Positions 51,590 through 62,909 of a stretch of 64,000 nt of DNA are shown one piece after another; within the stretch, counting starts at the first letter, position 1, and each line of letters begins with the position of its first letter. A program made the position numbers and the translations under genes. The notes beneath the pieces were generated by a model that made no database searches, was not told the DNA's origin, and saw only the letters and a program-made list of their open reading frames with translations. Source of the DNA: Desulfovibrio sp. X2 (GTDB lineage: Bacteria; Desulfobacterota; Desulfovibrionia; Desulfovibrionales; Desulfovibrionaceae); NCBI RefSeq assembly GCF_000422205.1, contig NZ_ATHV01000065.1, forward strand, positions 124,001 through 188,000. The letters run 5' to 3'.

Positions 51590-52062
51590 GCGCTCTCTCC
51601 CGAGGTCCCCGCAAGAGGCGCGATCTCGGCGAGTTCGCCGAGGCGGACCTCGGGTCCGCGCACGAAGGCGAAACCGGCGGCGGCAAGCTCTTCCTCAAGC
51701 CCGGCCCGGGTGTATTCCACGAAGTGCGTCGGATCGAGCCGCCGTTCCACGCCGATCTTCTCCTTATACAGGGCGGGCAATCCGCGGCCGATCATGGGCG
51801 CGCGAAGGAGCAGACGCGGCGGCGCGCCGTTGCAGCAGCCGATGTCCAGGCCCTTGGCTCCCTCCGGCGGCCAGTCGAGAAGCCATTCCTGGTTGCGCCG
51901 CCCCCTGTGCCTCGAGAGCAGGACGTCCGGCTCCACGCGAGGCGCGCGACTGCCGGGCCCACGGAGGGAGAAGTCAGGAGGGCACGGGGCCAGACGATAC
52001 GGACGCCTGGCGACGCTCCTGTCGGCGCCCGGGGGACGCAGAATGCTCATGGCCATCGACAT
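51586..52062 (-). pseudogene. Methyltransferase remnant with missing core
   Basis: About 158 residues remain. The N-terminal part (RRPYRLAPCPPDF, PDVLLSRHRGRRNQEWLLDWP) leads into SAM motif I as GLDIGCCNG, and then the sequence jumps straight to RAPMIGRGLPALYKEKIGV and THFVEYTRAGLEEELAAAGF, which belongs near the end of class I methyltransferases. The roughly 80-100 residues that carry the acidic loop and motifs II-III are absent, without a frame change, so an in-frame internal deletion is likely and activity should be lost. Several ATGs (52062, 52056, 52050) could start it. It overlaps the start of the following glycosyltransferase by four bases. Confidence 0.6.
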
Positions 52063-52383
52063 GGGATATCCATTTTCGTTAGTGCAGCAGGACGCTGGGT
52101 TCTCTTGCCGCATCTTCGACGCCGACGTCAACGAGCGAACGGACGACCACCACCTCCGCGACGTATCGCCGGACAGGGAGCGTCCGGACAGCGCGGGGCA
52201 GGAGAGATTGCGCCCCACAAGGCAGCTTCCGCACGGTGCCGTGGCGAGGGAATCAGCATCGTGGCGCGCATTCAAGCCTGGACGGGCGAACTGGGAGCGT
52301 GTATCTGTGGCCACATTTACGACTCTGGACTCCCCTTTCGCATGGAATCCGGCAAAGCAGCAGCGAGTGGTCGCAGAAAAGCA
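52063..52383. other. Divergent intergenic region, no supported gene
   Basis: This 321-base gap lies between the broken methyltransferase (reverse) and an intact zinc-ribbon methyltransferase (forward). No terminator, RNA or conserved reading frame is visible. Promoters for both directions should be here. Confidence 0.45.
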
Positions 52384-53400
52384 ATGACAAGATATACCTT
52401 GGAGACTGTTCCTTGCCTGCTGTGTGGAAGCACGCAACATTCCTTGTACATACAAGACGCTGAAGAACTCTACAACGGCACGAAAGAAAAATTCAACGTC
52501 GTGCGCTGTGACGAATGCGGACTAGTTTACACGAATCCACGGCCCACCGCTACGTCGATCTCTTTTTTCTATCCAGACAGCGCGGGATATTACATCCCTG
52601 TACGTCAGCAGTCGAGCACGGGGGGCATGGACCGGATGAGGAGCCAGCTCCTGCACCGTCATCTGGGATACCCTCTGCCGCCGCATGCGACAGACATTTC
52701 CGCCCCCCTGCTCGCGGCAATGTGGGTGCTGTTTCGCAGACAGATATTCCGCCAACACATCCCCCCCTTCATTCCGGGTGGAAAGCTTCTGGACATCGGC
52801 GCGTCCTGGGGATGCTACATGGCGCAGATGCGCGATCTGGGATGGGAGGTGCACGGCGTCGAACTCAATCCGGCGGCCGTCGAGCATGGACGTTCACAGC
52901 TCGGACTGGACAGGTTGCAGCAAGGTTTCCTCGATTCCGTCGACCTGGAGGAAGGGACCTTCGACGTCGTCCGTATGGGGATGGTCCTCGAGCACATGCA
53001 CGATCCCCTGGCGACCCTGCGTCGTGTCGCGACCCTGCTGCGCCCCGGAGGACGCCTCCTCCTCTCGGTGCCGGACATCACGGGGCTCGAGGCCAGGCTC
53101 TACGGCCGCCATGCATACACGCTGCAGGTCCCGCAGCATCTGGTCCACTTCTCGCCGCGCACCCTTTCGACGATGCTGCGCAAGGCCGGATTCAAAGACA
53201 TCCGCACCGTCCATCATGCCTTCGACCGCGACATGGTCTCCTCCGCCGAATATCTGCCCGGCAAGCGCCTGAGCCGGATCCTCCACAATCCGATGATCCG
53301 CAGATGCCTCGTCCGCCCCTTCATCCGCGGGCTCGCCCTGGCCGGAAAGACAAGCCGCATGTCTGCGAGCGCAATAAAACCGACAGACGCGCCCTCGTGA
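52384..53400 (+). CDS. Class I SAM methyltransferase with N-terminal zinc ribbon
   Basis: The 338-residue protein opens with a zinc ribbon (CLLCGS, then CDECGLVYTNPRP), followed by a methyltransferase domain: LLDIGASWGCYMAQM (motif I), GVELNPAAVEHGRS, FDVVRMGMVLEHMHDP and LLRPGGRLLLSVPD, ending with HLVHFSPRTLSTML. The architecture equals the middle part of the carbamoyltransferase fusion at 23241 and is common in enzymes that methylate sugars in glycan loci. ATG 52384 is used; no strong ribosome site is seen, and an upstream in-frame ATG at 52342 is possible. Confidence 0.83.
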   Translation: MTRYTLETVPCLLCGSTQHSLYIQDAEELYNGTKEKFNVVRCDECGLVYTNPRPTATSISFFYPDSAGYYIPVRQQSSTGGMDRMRSQLLHRHLGYPLPPHATDISAPLLAAMWVLFRRQIFRQHIPPFIPGGKLLDIGASWGCYMAQMRDLGWEVHGVELNPAAVEHGRSQLGLDRLQQGFLDSVDLEEGTFDVVRMGMVLEHMHDPLATLRRVATLLRPGGRLLLSVPDITGLEARLYGRHAYTLQVPQHLVHFSPRTLSTMLRKAGFKDIRTVHHAFDRDMVSSAEYLPGKRLSRILHNPMIRRCLVRPFIRGLALAGKTSRMSASAIKPTDAPS

Positions 53401-53597
53401 ACACGCAATGCGCCCTGGCCGTGGAGCTGACGAACCGCCGGTCACGACTCTTGCATCCCTGCGGCCAGATCCGTATGTATAGCCTGCTTCGACGGCGAAC
53501 ACGCCGCCTCGACGGGGCCTCCCGTTCAGGATGGCGGCGCGGCGATTTTTCCGGACCGGACACTCGACCGGTCGCGCTTTGAGCACGACAAACCCCA

Positions 53598-54455
53598 GTG
53601 GATTTTTCCCTCGGCATGAAAGAAGCCCTGAACACCGTCGTCACGGTGAACTACAACACCGCCGATTTCGTGGAGCTGATTCTCTTCAGCGCTGCCAGCC
53701 TGTGCGCCCACCCCACACGCTTCGTAATCGTGGACAACGGATCGTGCACCTCCGATCTGGCGCGCCTGATGCGAGCCGCAGCGTCCCACGACAACGTCAC
53801 TGTCCTCCCCAGGCAGCAGAAGGACACGCCGAGCCTCTCCCACGGCAAGGCCCTCGACTACGCCTTTCAGTACGTCCAGACGCCTTACGTGACCGTCATA
53901 GATTCGGACGCTGTCTTCCTGTGCAACCACTGGGACGTCATGCTGATGAACGCCATGACCGATCGGGTGAGGGCTGTCGGCACGCCTCCGACAGCGCATC
54001 CCCAGGGTCGCAAGCCGAGGGATTTTCCGCTGATGTTCGCCTGCATGTACGACGCGCACGCCATCCGTGAGCTTGGATGCAGCTTCCTGCCCGTCGAGGG
54101 CGCCGAGGCTTTGGGCAAGGACACCGGCTGGGAGATCCGGGAGGCCTTCCTCGCGCGGGGATACGAGGGCGCCGTCTTCGAGCTGCGATCCACGCGGTGC
54201 TACAAGGAAGGACACTTCGCGCCGGTCATCTGCGACGAATATTACAACGGCTCCGAGCTCGTGGTCAGCCATTTCGGCCGCGGAGCGACCTTCGGGTCCT
54301 GCAAGTACTTCGGGCGCTGGCAGACCTTTCTTCCCATGGCCTCCAAAGTCTACCGCCGTTTGCGTGGGCTGACCGAGAAGCGGCGCTGGATCGGCCTCGC
54401 GCGGGCGTACATGGAACGGCAGGCCGCGGAGAACGCCCTTCTGCGCCGCGGGTGA
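53598..54455 (+). CDS. Glycosyltransferase family 2-like protein
   Basis: The 285-residue protein has a GT-A nucleotide-binding start (TVVTVNYNTADFVELIL, FVIVDNGS) and a DxD-like VIDSDAVFL at about 112, consistent with a family 2 fold. A following ACMYDAHAIREL segment and the C-terminal HFGRGATFG with CKYFGRWQTFLP match no specific subgroup I know. It may transfer a sugar to the chain. GTG 53598 gives the full frame; ATG 53616 is an alternative, and neither has a clear ribosome site. Gaps of 197 and 111 bases flank it. Confidence 0.65.
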   Translation: MDFSLGMKEALNTVVTVNYNTADFVELILFSAASLCAHPTRFVIVDNGSCTSDLARLMRAAASHDNVTVLPRQQKDTPSLSHGKALDYAFQYVQTPYVTVIDSDAVFLCNHWDVMLMNAMTDRVRAVGTPPTAHPQGRKPRDFPLMFACMYDAHAIRELGCSFLPVEGAEALGKDTGWEIREAFLARGYEGAVFELRSTRCYKEGHFAPVICDEYYNGSELVVSHFGRGATFGSCKYFGRWQTFLPMASKVYRRLRGLTEKRRWIGLARAYMERQAAENALLRRG

Positions 54456-54566
54456 TGCAGGCGAATCGATCACACACAGCGTGATGCGCGGCAACGGCGG
54501 TACGATCACGAACGCATGGCCGAACGCCAAGCCGGCGAGTCATCTCAAGAACAGCAGGAAGCCCAG

Positions 54567-55850
54567 GTGAAGATCGCGTTTCATATAGGCAGGGCGAACT
54601 ATTTCCGTCCTCTCGGCCCCCTCATCGATGCAGCGCTGCACGACCATGAGGTCGAGCTCTGGGTCAACGAAACCAGAGATGCCCAAATCCTCAAGGGCAA
54701 CCCCCCCCTGTCCAGGGAGAGCGTCCCCATCACCGGCGGGCAGTTCGCCTACCGCCCCTACTGTGACAAGGCAACCCTGCGCGACATCCTGGAGAGCAGT
54801 CCCGGAACCGCGATCGTGGACATAGCCCCGCTGCCCTACGGTCTCAGGAAGCATGTCCCGGCATCGAGCACCTTCTGCTATCTGCAGTGCGGCATGGACA
54901 TCATTCCTGATATCATGCGCCCGGACTTCGAAAACCTGAATCCCGACCTGATCCTCTTCTACTCCAAGCATTGGCAGGATACGCTGACCAGTATCCTGCA
55001 CGATCGTCGCTACGGCAATTTCTCGGACACTCTGGCCATGCTGACGTGCTCCAGTGCCTGCGTCGGTTGGGGACAGATGGATCAGGTGGTCTCCTTCGAC
55101 AGGGAGCGCATCCTGGAGAAGTACGACCTGCCGAAGGACAAACCGATCGTCGTCCTGGCGGCCTATCCATACGCCAGCAACCCGAGGACCGCCTGGGACT
55201 TCTGCTACAAGCACGACAACCAGCTCATAAGACACCTGTGGGGCCTTGCCCATGGCCGACTCGGCCGCGTCCTGGCCCATCCGGACCAAACGACGGACCG
55301 ACGTGTCGCGGCGGCTCTACGCGCGTTCTGCGCCCGTAACGACGCGGTGCTGATCATCAAATATCGCACGAAGGACCCCGTTCCCGGATACTTCGCCGAG
55401 GTAGCGCACCGCTTGATAGGTGACGAATCGCATTACCCCTCCAATTTCATGGAAGTGCTCTCGGTCGCCGACCTCTCGCTGTCCTTCTGCAGCACGAGCG
55501 TTCTGGAGTCCTCGGCCTGCGGCTGTCCGCACATCTGCCTCGACATCTCCGAGGACCCGGAATTGCGCGCGAGGGTCCCGTTCTTCGAGTCCTTCTGGCC
55601 ACGATCGGACTCCCAAGGCATCTTCAATTTTCCCGGAGTCTGCTACGCCATGAATATCCGCGATGCCGTCACCGAGCTTCCGCACAAATCGCTCGACGAC
55701 TTCCCGCTGCTTTCACGCCAGCATGAGCAATACTGCCGCGACTATCTCGGATCGACAGACGGCGGGAATTGCGCGCGCATCCTCGAGGCGATCCGACTCC
55801 ACAGGGAGAGAACTTTGCCCAGAGATGCCGAGTCTTCGGGCGAGGCCTGA
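54567..55850 (+). CDS. Putative GT-B-like surface-carbohydrate biosynthesis protein
   Basis: The 427-residue protein begins with a strand-turn typical of GT-B enzymes (VKIAFHIGRANYFRPLGPLI). It contains IVDIAPLPYGLRKH and FCYLQCGMDIIPD, and a C-terminal half with IIKYRTKDPVPGYF and LSFCSTSVLESSACGCPHICLDIS, the latter resembling the donor-sugar region of CDP-glycerol phosphotransferases and UDP-GlcNAc epimerase-like proteins. No family is firmly recognised. I chose GTG 54567 because AGGA lies seven bases upstream and the first strand begins there; the frame extends back to an ATG at 54516 over a Gln/Glu-rich stretch. Confidence 0.6.
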   Translation: MKIAFHIGRANYFRPLGPLIDAALHDHEVELWVNETRDAQILKGNPPLSRESVPITGGQFAYRPYCDKATLRDILESSPGTAIVDIAPLPYGLRKHVPASSTFCYLQCGMDIIPDIMRPDFENLNPDLILFYSKHWQDTLTSILHDRRYGNFSDTLAMLTCSSACVGWGQMDQVVSFDRERILEKYDLPKDKPIVVLAAYPYASNPRTAWDFCYKHDNQLIRHLWGLAHGRLGRVLAHPDQTTDRRVAAALRAFCARNDAVLIIKYRTKDPVPGYFAEVAHRLIGDESHYPSNFMEVLSVADLSLSFCSTSVLESSACGCPHICLDISEDPELRARVPFFESFWPRSDSQGIFNFPGVCYAMNIRDAVTELPHKSLDDFPLLSRQHEQYCRDYLGSTDGGNCARILEAIRLHRERTLPRDAESSGEA

Positions 55851-58174
<2,324 letters not shown>

Positions 58175-58177
58175 ACC

Positions 58178-59494
58178 GTGATCAATAAATCCCTCGCCAT
58201 GCAGGAGCGCGGCAGAAAGCGCATCCCCGGGCTCACACAGCTGCTCTCGAAGCGGCCGGACATGTTCACCCTCGGCGCCTGGCCCGCCTACTACAGCAAG
58301 GCCAATGGCGCCCGGGTGTGGGACCTGGACGGACGCGAGTACCTCGACATGTCCATCGGCGGCATCGGCGCGTGCGTCCTCGGCTACGCGGATGAGGAAG
58401 TCGACGACGCCGTGGTGCGCGCCATTCACGATGGCGTCGCCTCCTCGCTCAACTGCCCGGAGGAGGTGGAGTTGGCGGAGACGCTCTGCTCGCTGCACCC
58501 CTGGGCCGACATGGCCCGATTCGCGCGCGGCGGCGGCGAGGCCATGAGCATCGCCGTACGCCTGGCCCGGGCCCACACCGGGCGGGACGTGGTGGCCTTC
58601 TGCGGCTACCACGGCTGGAGCGACTGGTACCTGGCCGCCAACCTCGGCGAGACCACGGCGCTCGACGGACACCTCATCCCCGGTCTGGCCCCGGCCGGCG
58701 TGCCGCGCGGCCTCGCCGGCACCGCCCTGCCCTTCCGCTACAACCACCCTGAGGAGCTCGAGGCCATCGTCGCCCGCCACGGCGGCTCCCTCGCCGCCGT
58801 GGTCATGGAGCCGCTGCGCTCCGAGATGCCGGAGCCGGGCTTCGTCGAGGCGGTGCGAGCTCTGGCGGACAAGTGCGGCGCGGTGCTGATCATCGACGAG
58901 ATATCCGCCGGCTTCCGCTACTGCACGGGCGGCGCCCACCTCGTGCTGCATCCGGTCGCCCCGGACATGGCCGTCTTCTCCAAGGCGCTCGGCAACGGAT
59001 ACGCGATCTCCGCCATCATCGGACGCCAAGAGGTCATGCAGAGCGCGCAGAAGACCTTCCTCTCCTCGACCAACTGGACCGAGCGCGTCGGCCCCACGGC
59101 CGCCCTGGCCACCATCGCCAAGCACGGCCGAGAGAAGGCCCACGAGCAGTTCATCCGCCACGGCCAGCGCATCAAGCAGGGCTGGCTCGAGATCGGCGAG
59201 CGCCACGGCTTCTCCATGCACGTCGCCGGCATGGACGCCATGGCCCACTTCTCCTTCGAGTCGCCGGACTTCCTGGCCTACAAGGCCTACTTCGTGCAAT
59301 GCATGCTCGAGCAGGACATTCTGGCCTCGAACCTGTGCTACCTCATGCTGGCCCACACCGATGCAGACGTGGAGCGCTACCTCACGGCCTGCGACGCCGC
59401 CTTCACGCGCCTGGCCGAGGCCCGTGACGCGGGAGACCTCGCACAGCGCCTGCAGGGGGCGCCTGCAGTGTCGGGTTTCAAGCGCTTCGCCTGA
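58178..59494 (+). CDS. Class III aminotransferase (glutamate-1-semialdehyde aminomutase-like)
   Basis: This 438-residue PLP enzyme resembles glutamate-1-semialdehyde 2,1-aminomutase: WDLDGREYLDMSIGGIGACVLGY, RFARGGGEAMSIAVRLARAHTGR, GYHGWSDWYLA, LIIDEISAGFRY and the PLP lysine at about 269 in FSKALGNGYAIS. It is unlikely to serve haem synthesis here, since it lies inside the pse operon between the reductase and pseF; such GSA-like enzymes recur in nonulosonic-acid clusters with undefined roles. The start is GTG with AAGGTG upstream, only three bases after the reductase stop. Confidence 0.82.
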   Translation: MINKSLAMQERGRKRIPGLTQLLSKRPDMFTLGAWPAYYSKANGARVWDLDGREYLDMSIGGIGACVLGYADEEVDDAVVRAIHDGVASSLNCPEEVELAETLCSLHPWADMARFARGGGEAMSIAVRLARAHTGRDVVAFCGYHGWSDWYLAANLGETTALDGHLIPGLAPAGVPRGLAGTALPFRYNHPEELEAIVARHGGSLAAVVMEPLRSEMPEPGFVEAVRALADKCGAVLIIDEISAGFRYCTGGAHLVLHPVAPDMAVFSKALGNGYAISAIIGRQEVMQSAQKTFLSSTNWTERVGPTAALATIAKHGREKAHEQFIRHGQRIKQGWLEIGERHGFSMHVAGMDAMAHFSFESPDFLAYKAYFVQCMLEQDILASNLCYLMLAHTDADVERYLTACDAAFTRLAEARDAGDLAQRLQGAPAVSGFKRFA

Positions 59495-59503
59495 GGACGG
59501 ATC

Positions 59504-60214
59504 ATGCGCAGCATCGCCATCATCACCGCGCGAGGCGGCTCAAAACGCATCCCGCGCAAGAATATTCGCGAATTCCGCGGCCGCCCCATGATCGCCTGGC
59601 CCATCGCGGCTGCCCTCGAATCCGGGGTCTTCGACCACGTCCTCGTCTCCACGGACGACGCCGAGATCGCCGAGGTGGCACGGGCGTGTGGAGCCGAAGC
59701 CCCCTTCCTGCGCCCGGCCGCGCTCGCGGACGACTTCGCCCACGCCCACAAAGCCGCTCGCCACGCGCTCGAATGGGCCATTGAGCACTTGGCCTCGTCC
59801 GAGCGGCCCGTCGAGGCCTTCTGCCATCTCTACCCCACGGCGCCCCTCCTCTCGGCGGCGACCGTCCGCGAGGGGCTGCGCGTCCTGTCCCGGAAGGGCG
59901 TGACCAACGTCTACGCCGCGCAACGCGTGCCCTTCCCCATCTACCAGGTGGTGGAGCGACGCGCGGACGGCGGACTCCGGCCCCTCTTCCCGCCCGAGAA
60001 GTTCATGATGCGCTCCCAGGACATGCCGGCCTGCTTCATCGACGTGGGACAGATGTACTGGTTCCGCACGGCCCACTTCCTGGAGCACGAGACGCGGATC
60101 GGCTCGGACACGGCGCTGGTGGAGGTGCCCCAGGAGACGGCCCTCGACATCGACACCGAGGACGACTGGAAATTCGCCGAGAAGCTGGCCGCATTGGCGC
60201 GACCGAGAGGATGA
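59504..60214 (+). CDS. pseF: Pseudaminic acid cytidylyltransferase PseF
   Basis: PseF activates pseudaminic acid with CTP to CMP-pseudaminic acid. The 236-residue protein has the CMP-sialate synthetase fold: IAIITARGGSKRIPRKNI at the N terminus (nucleotide loop), HVLVSTDDAEIAEVA, and FCHLYPTAPLLSAATV, with FIDVGQMYWF near the end, a feature of PseF. GAGGA precedes the ATG. It overlaps pseC by four bases (ATGA). NeuA-type activity on another nonulosonate cannot be ruled out by sequence alone, but PseB, PseC and PseI in the same operon support pseudaminate. Confidence 0.9.
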   Translation: MRSIAIITARGGSKRIPRKNIREFRGRPMIAWPIAAALESGVFDHVLVSTDDAEIAEVARACGAEAPFLRPAALADDFAHAHKAARHALEWAIEHLASSERPVEAFCHLYPTAPLLSAATVREGLRVLSRKGVTNVYAAQRVPFPIYQVVERRADGGLRPLFPPEKFMMRSQDMPACFIDVGQMYWFRTAHFLEHETRIGSDTALVEVPQETALDIDTEDDWKFAEKLAALARPRG

Positions 60215-61347
60215 CACTCCCCATGTCCCAGGACGAAAAGGCCCCCTTCCTGCCCTACGGGCGGCAAATCATCGACGACGACGACATCGCCGCCGTGGTG
60301 CGGGTGCTGCGCTCGGACTGGCTGACCACCGGCCCGAACGTGGAGCGCTTCGAGGCAGATGTCTGCGCCTTCACCGGGGCAAATCACGGCGTGGCCGTGT
60401 GCAACGGTACGGCCGCCCTGCACGCAGCCGTTCACGCCCTAGGCATCGGACCGGGCGACGAGGTCGTGGTCCCCCCCATGACCTTCGCCGCCTCGGCGAA
60501 CTGCGTGCTCTACTGCGGCGCGACACCGGTCTTCGCGGACGTTGACGCGGGCACACTGCTGCTCGACCCGGCCGCGGCCGAGGCGGCGATCACGCCGCGC
60601 ACGCGGGCGATCATCGCCGTGGACTACGCCGGGCAGCCCTGTGACTGGGACGCCCTGCGGGCCCTGGCAGACCGCCACGGGCTGGCCCTAGTGGCGGACG
60701 CCTGCCACAGCATCGGCGGCACGGACAAAGGCCGCAAAGTGGGCACCCTGGCCGACGTCACCGTCTTCAGCTTTCATCCGGTCAAGCACGTCACCACGGG
60801 CGAGGGCGGCATGTGCCTGACCGACGACGCGGAGCTCGCGCATCGGATGAGGACCTTTCGCAACCACGGCATCACCACGGACGCGCGCCAGCGCGAGAAG
60901 GCCGGCGGCTGGTTCTACGAGATGACCGATCTTGGATTCAATTACCGCATCACGGACATCCAGTGCGCGCTCGGCTCCTCGCAACTCGGCAAGCTGCCCG
61001 GCTGGCTTGCGAGGCGCAGAGAGCTCGCGGCGGCCTACGACGCGGCCCTGACCGGTTCGTCGGCCCGCCCCCTGGCGCGTCGCGCGGACACGGAGCACGC
61101 CTACCACCTCTACGTCGTGCGCCATCCCGTGCGGGACGAGGCGTTCAAGCGGCTTCGCGGAAACGGTGTCGGGGCAAACGTCCACTACGTTCCCGTGCAC
61201 CTGCACCCCTACTACCGGGAGCGGCTCGGCACGCATGAGGGGCTCTGCCCCGCGGCCGAGGCCGCCTATCGCGAAATCCTGAGCCTGCCGCTGTGGCCGG
61301 GCATGAGCAGGACGGACGTGGGGCGCGTGGCGCGCCTTCTCGACTGA
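60211..61347 (+). CDS. pseC: UDP-4-amino-4,6-dideoxy-N-acetyl-beta-L-altrosamine transaminase PseC
   Basis: PseC aminates the 4-keto product of PseB using glutamate. The 378-residue DegT/DnrJ/EryC1 aminotransferase has FLPYGRQIIDDDDIAAV, SDWLTTGPNVERFE, CNGTAALHAAV, the PLP lysine in FSFHPVKHVTTGEGG and the C-terminal NYRITDIQCALG. All are PseC-type. The start overlaps the pseF stop. ATG 60223 is an alternative that would shorten it by four residues. Its place before PseG-PseH matches the order of steps in the pathway. Confidence 0.92.
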   Translation: MTLPMSQDEKAPFLPYGRQIIDDDDIAAVVRVLRSDWLTTGPNVERFEADVCAFTGANHGVAVCNGTAALHAAVHALGIGPGDEVVVPPMTFAASANCVLYCGATPVFADVDAGTLLLDPAAAEAAITPRTRAIIAVDYAGQPCDWDALRALADRHGLALVADACHSIGGTDKGRKVGTLADVTVFSFHPVKHVTTGEGGMCLTDDAELAHRMRTFRNHGITTDARQREKAGGWFYEMTDLGFNYRITDIQCALGSSQLGKLPGWLARRRELAAAYDAALTGSSARPLARRADTEHAYHLYVVRHPVRDEAFKRLRGNGVGANVHYVPVHLHPYYRERLGTHEGLCPAAEAAYREILSLPLWPGMSRTDVGRVARLLD

Positions 61348-61370
61348 GGCCGAGCGGAGCCGGAACGGAG

Positions 61371-62909
61371 ATGCCCCCCCGTCGGCACATAGTCATCCGC
61401 GCCGATGCTGCGCCGCGCATGGGCACGGGCCACGTGATGCGCTGCATGGCTCTGGCGCGGGCGGCAAGGGAGCGTGGCCTGGACGTCCTCATCGCCACGC
61501 GGACGACCGTGCCCTGGCTCAGACAACGGCTGGCGCGCGAGGGTGTCGCGTTCTATGAACTCGAGGGAAATGCGCCGGAACGCGAAAAACCCGGCGCCCT
61601 GCTCGCCCAGATCGCGACCTGCGACCCCGACGGCAGCGCGGCATGGTGCATCCTGGACGGCTACCACTTCACGCCCGAATGCCACCGCGCTGTGCGCGCC
61701 GAGGGCTATCACCTCCTGGTCGTCGACGATTACGCCCACCTGTCCGAATACCACGCGGACATCCTGCTGAACCAGAACATCGGCGCTGAAAGCCTCTCCT
61801 ACCAGGGAGAGATCGGCTGCCGCCTGCTCGGTCCGAGGCATGCGCTGCTGCGCGCGGAGTTTCGTCTTGCGCGCGACGCTGCCCGGAAGCGCAATCTGGC
61901 ACCACATCTCGAAAATCTCCTGCTCACTCTGGGGGGGGGCGACTTCTCCGGCCATCTCACGCGCATCGCCCCGTTTTTCGCCCAGGAGGAACTGCGAGGT
62001 GTCGAACTTCGCGTCATTGCCGGAAGCATGGCACACGACCGGATACGGGCGGCACTGGCCGACACGCCCGCGCGGCTCGAGATACTCTCCGGCGTGAACG
62101 ACATGCCGGGACTCCTTCTGCAAACCGACTTGGCCGTGAGCGCCGGGGGCTCCACCTGCTGGGAACTCTGCTGCCTCGGCGTGCCCTTCCTGACCACGGT
62201 GGTGGCAGAAAATCAGGTAGGAATCGCCACGGGCTTGGCCACGCTCGGCGTGGCGGACGAATTGAATCACGAGACGCTCCGCCGCATGATCGTGAATGCC
62301 GCCGCCCGCGCCGGGGCGAGCGAGGCCGGGCGCCGGTTGGTCGATGGAGACGGCGCGGCGCGGGTCATCGACCAGCTCATGCGCAAGACCTTTCGCCTGC
62401 GTCCGGCCCGTCCATCCGACAGTCGCGCGATCCTCGACATCGCCAACGATGCGGGCGTGCGCCGCTGGTCGTTCTCGCCCGATCCCATCGCCCCCTCCGA
62501 CCACGAGGCGTGGTTCGCCGACAGACTGGCCGGGGAACGGGGGCCGTTCTACGTCGCCGAGACGGAGGACGCGGACGGTCCCGCGGGATATGTTCGTTTC
62601 GATCGCGCGGGGGAGGACGCGGCCGTCATCTCGGTCGCCTTGTCTTCTCCGCAGCGCGGCAAGGGGCTCGGCGCGCTTCTCATCCGCGAATCGTGCCGCC
62701 TGGCCTTTTGCGGCACGCCCGGACTGCGGCGAGTGACGGCCTGGATATTGCCCGAGAACGTCGCCTCGCTGCGCGCCTTCGCCGGGGCGGGGTTCACTCC
62801 CGAGGGAACGGGCGAATACAAGGGGAGGAGCGCGCTCCGTTTCGCGTTCGAGCGCGCTCCGGACGGGTCTCGCACGGCCATCACCACCAGGGAGGGAGAC
62901 GAGTCATGA
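61371..62909 (+). CDS. pseG: Fused PseG-PseH: UDP-sugar hydrolase and N-acetyltransferase
   Basis: The 512-residue protein joins two steps of pseudaminic acid synthesis. Residues 1 to about 335 are PseG (RADAAPRMGTGHVMRC, then VVDDYAHLSEYHADILLNQN, LGGGDFSG, SAGGSTCWELCCLG), which removes UDP. Residues about 345-505 are a GNAT acetyltransferase equivalent to PseH (LRPARPSDSRAILDIAND, the acetyl-CoA loop PQRGKGLGALLI, AWILPENVASLRAF), which acetylates the 4-amino group. PseH normally acts before PseG, so fusion could channel the intermediate. The ATG at 61371 directly follows GGAG, a tight spacing, but the N terminus aligns with PseG. It overlaps pseI by four bases. Confidence 0.9.
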   Translation: MPPRRHIVIRADAAPRMGTGHVMRCMALARAARERGLDVLIATRTTVPWLRQRLAREGVAFYELEGNAPEREKPGALLAQIATCDPDGSAAWCILDGYHFTPECHRAVRAEGYHLLVVDDYAHLSEYHADILLNQNIGAESLSYQGEIGCRLLGPRHALLRAEFRLARDAARKRNLAPHLENLLLTLGGGDFSGHLTRIAPFFAQEELRGVELRVIAGSMAHDRIRAALADTPARLEILSGVNDMPGLLLQTDLAVSAGGSTCWELCCLGVPFLTTVVAENQVGIATGLATLGVADELNHETLRRMIVNAAARAGASEAGRRLVDGDGAARVIDQLMRKTFRLRPARPSDSRAILDIANDAGVRRWSFSPDPIAPSDHEAWFADRLAGERGPFYVAETEDADGPAGYVRFDRAGEDAAVISVALSSPQRGKGLGALLIRESCRLAFCGTPGLRRVTAWILPENVASLRAFAGAGFTPEGTGEYKGRSALRFAFERAPDGSRTAITTREGDES

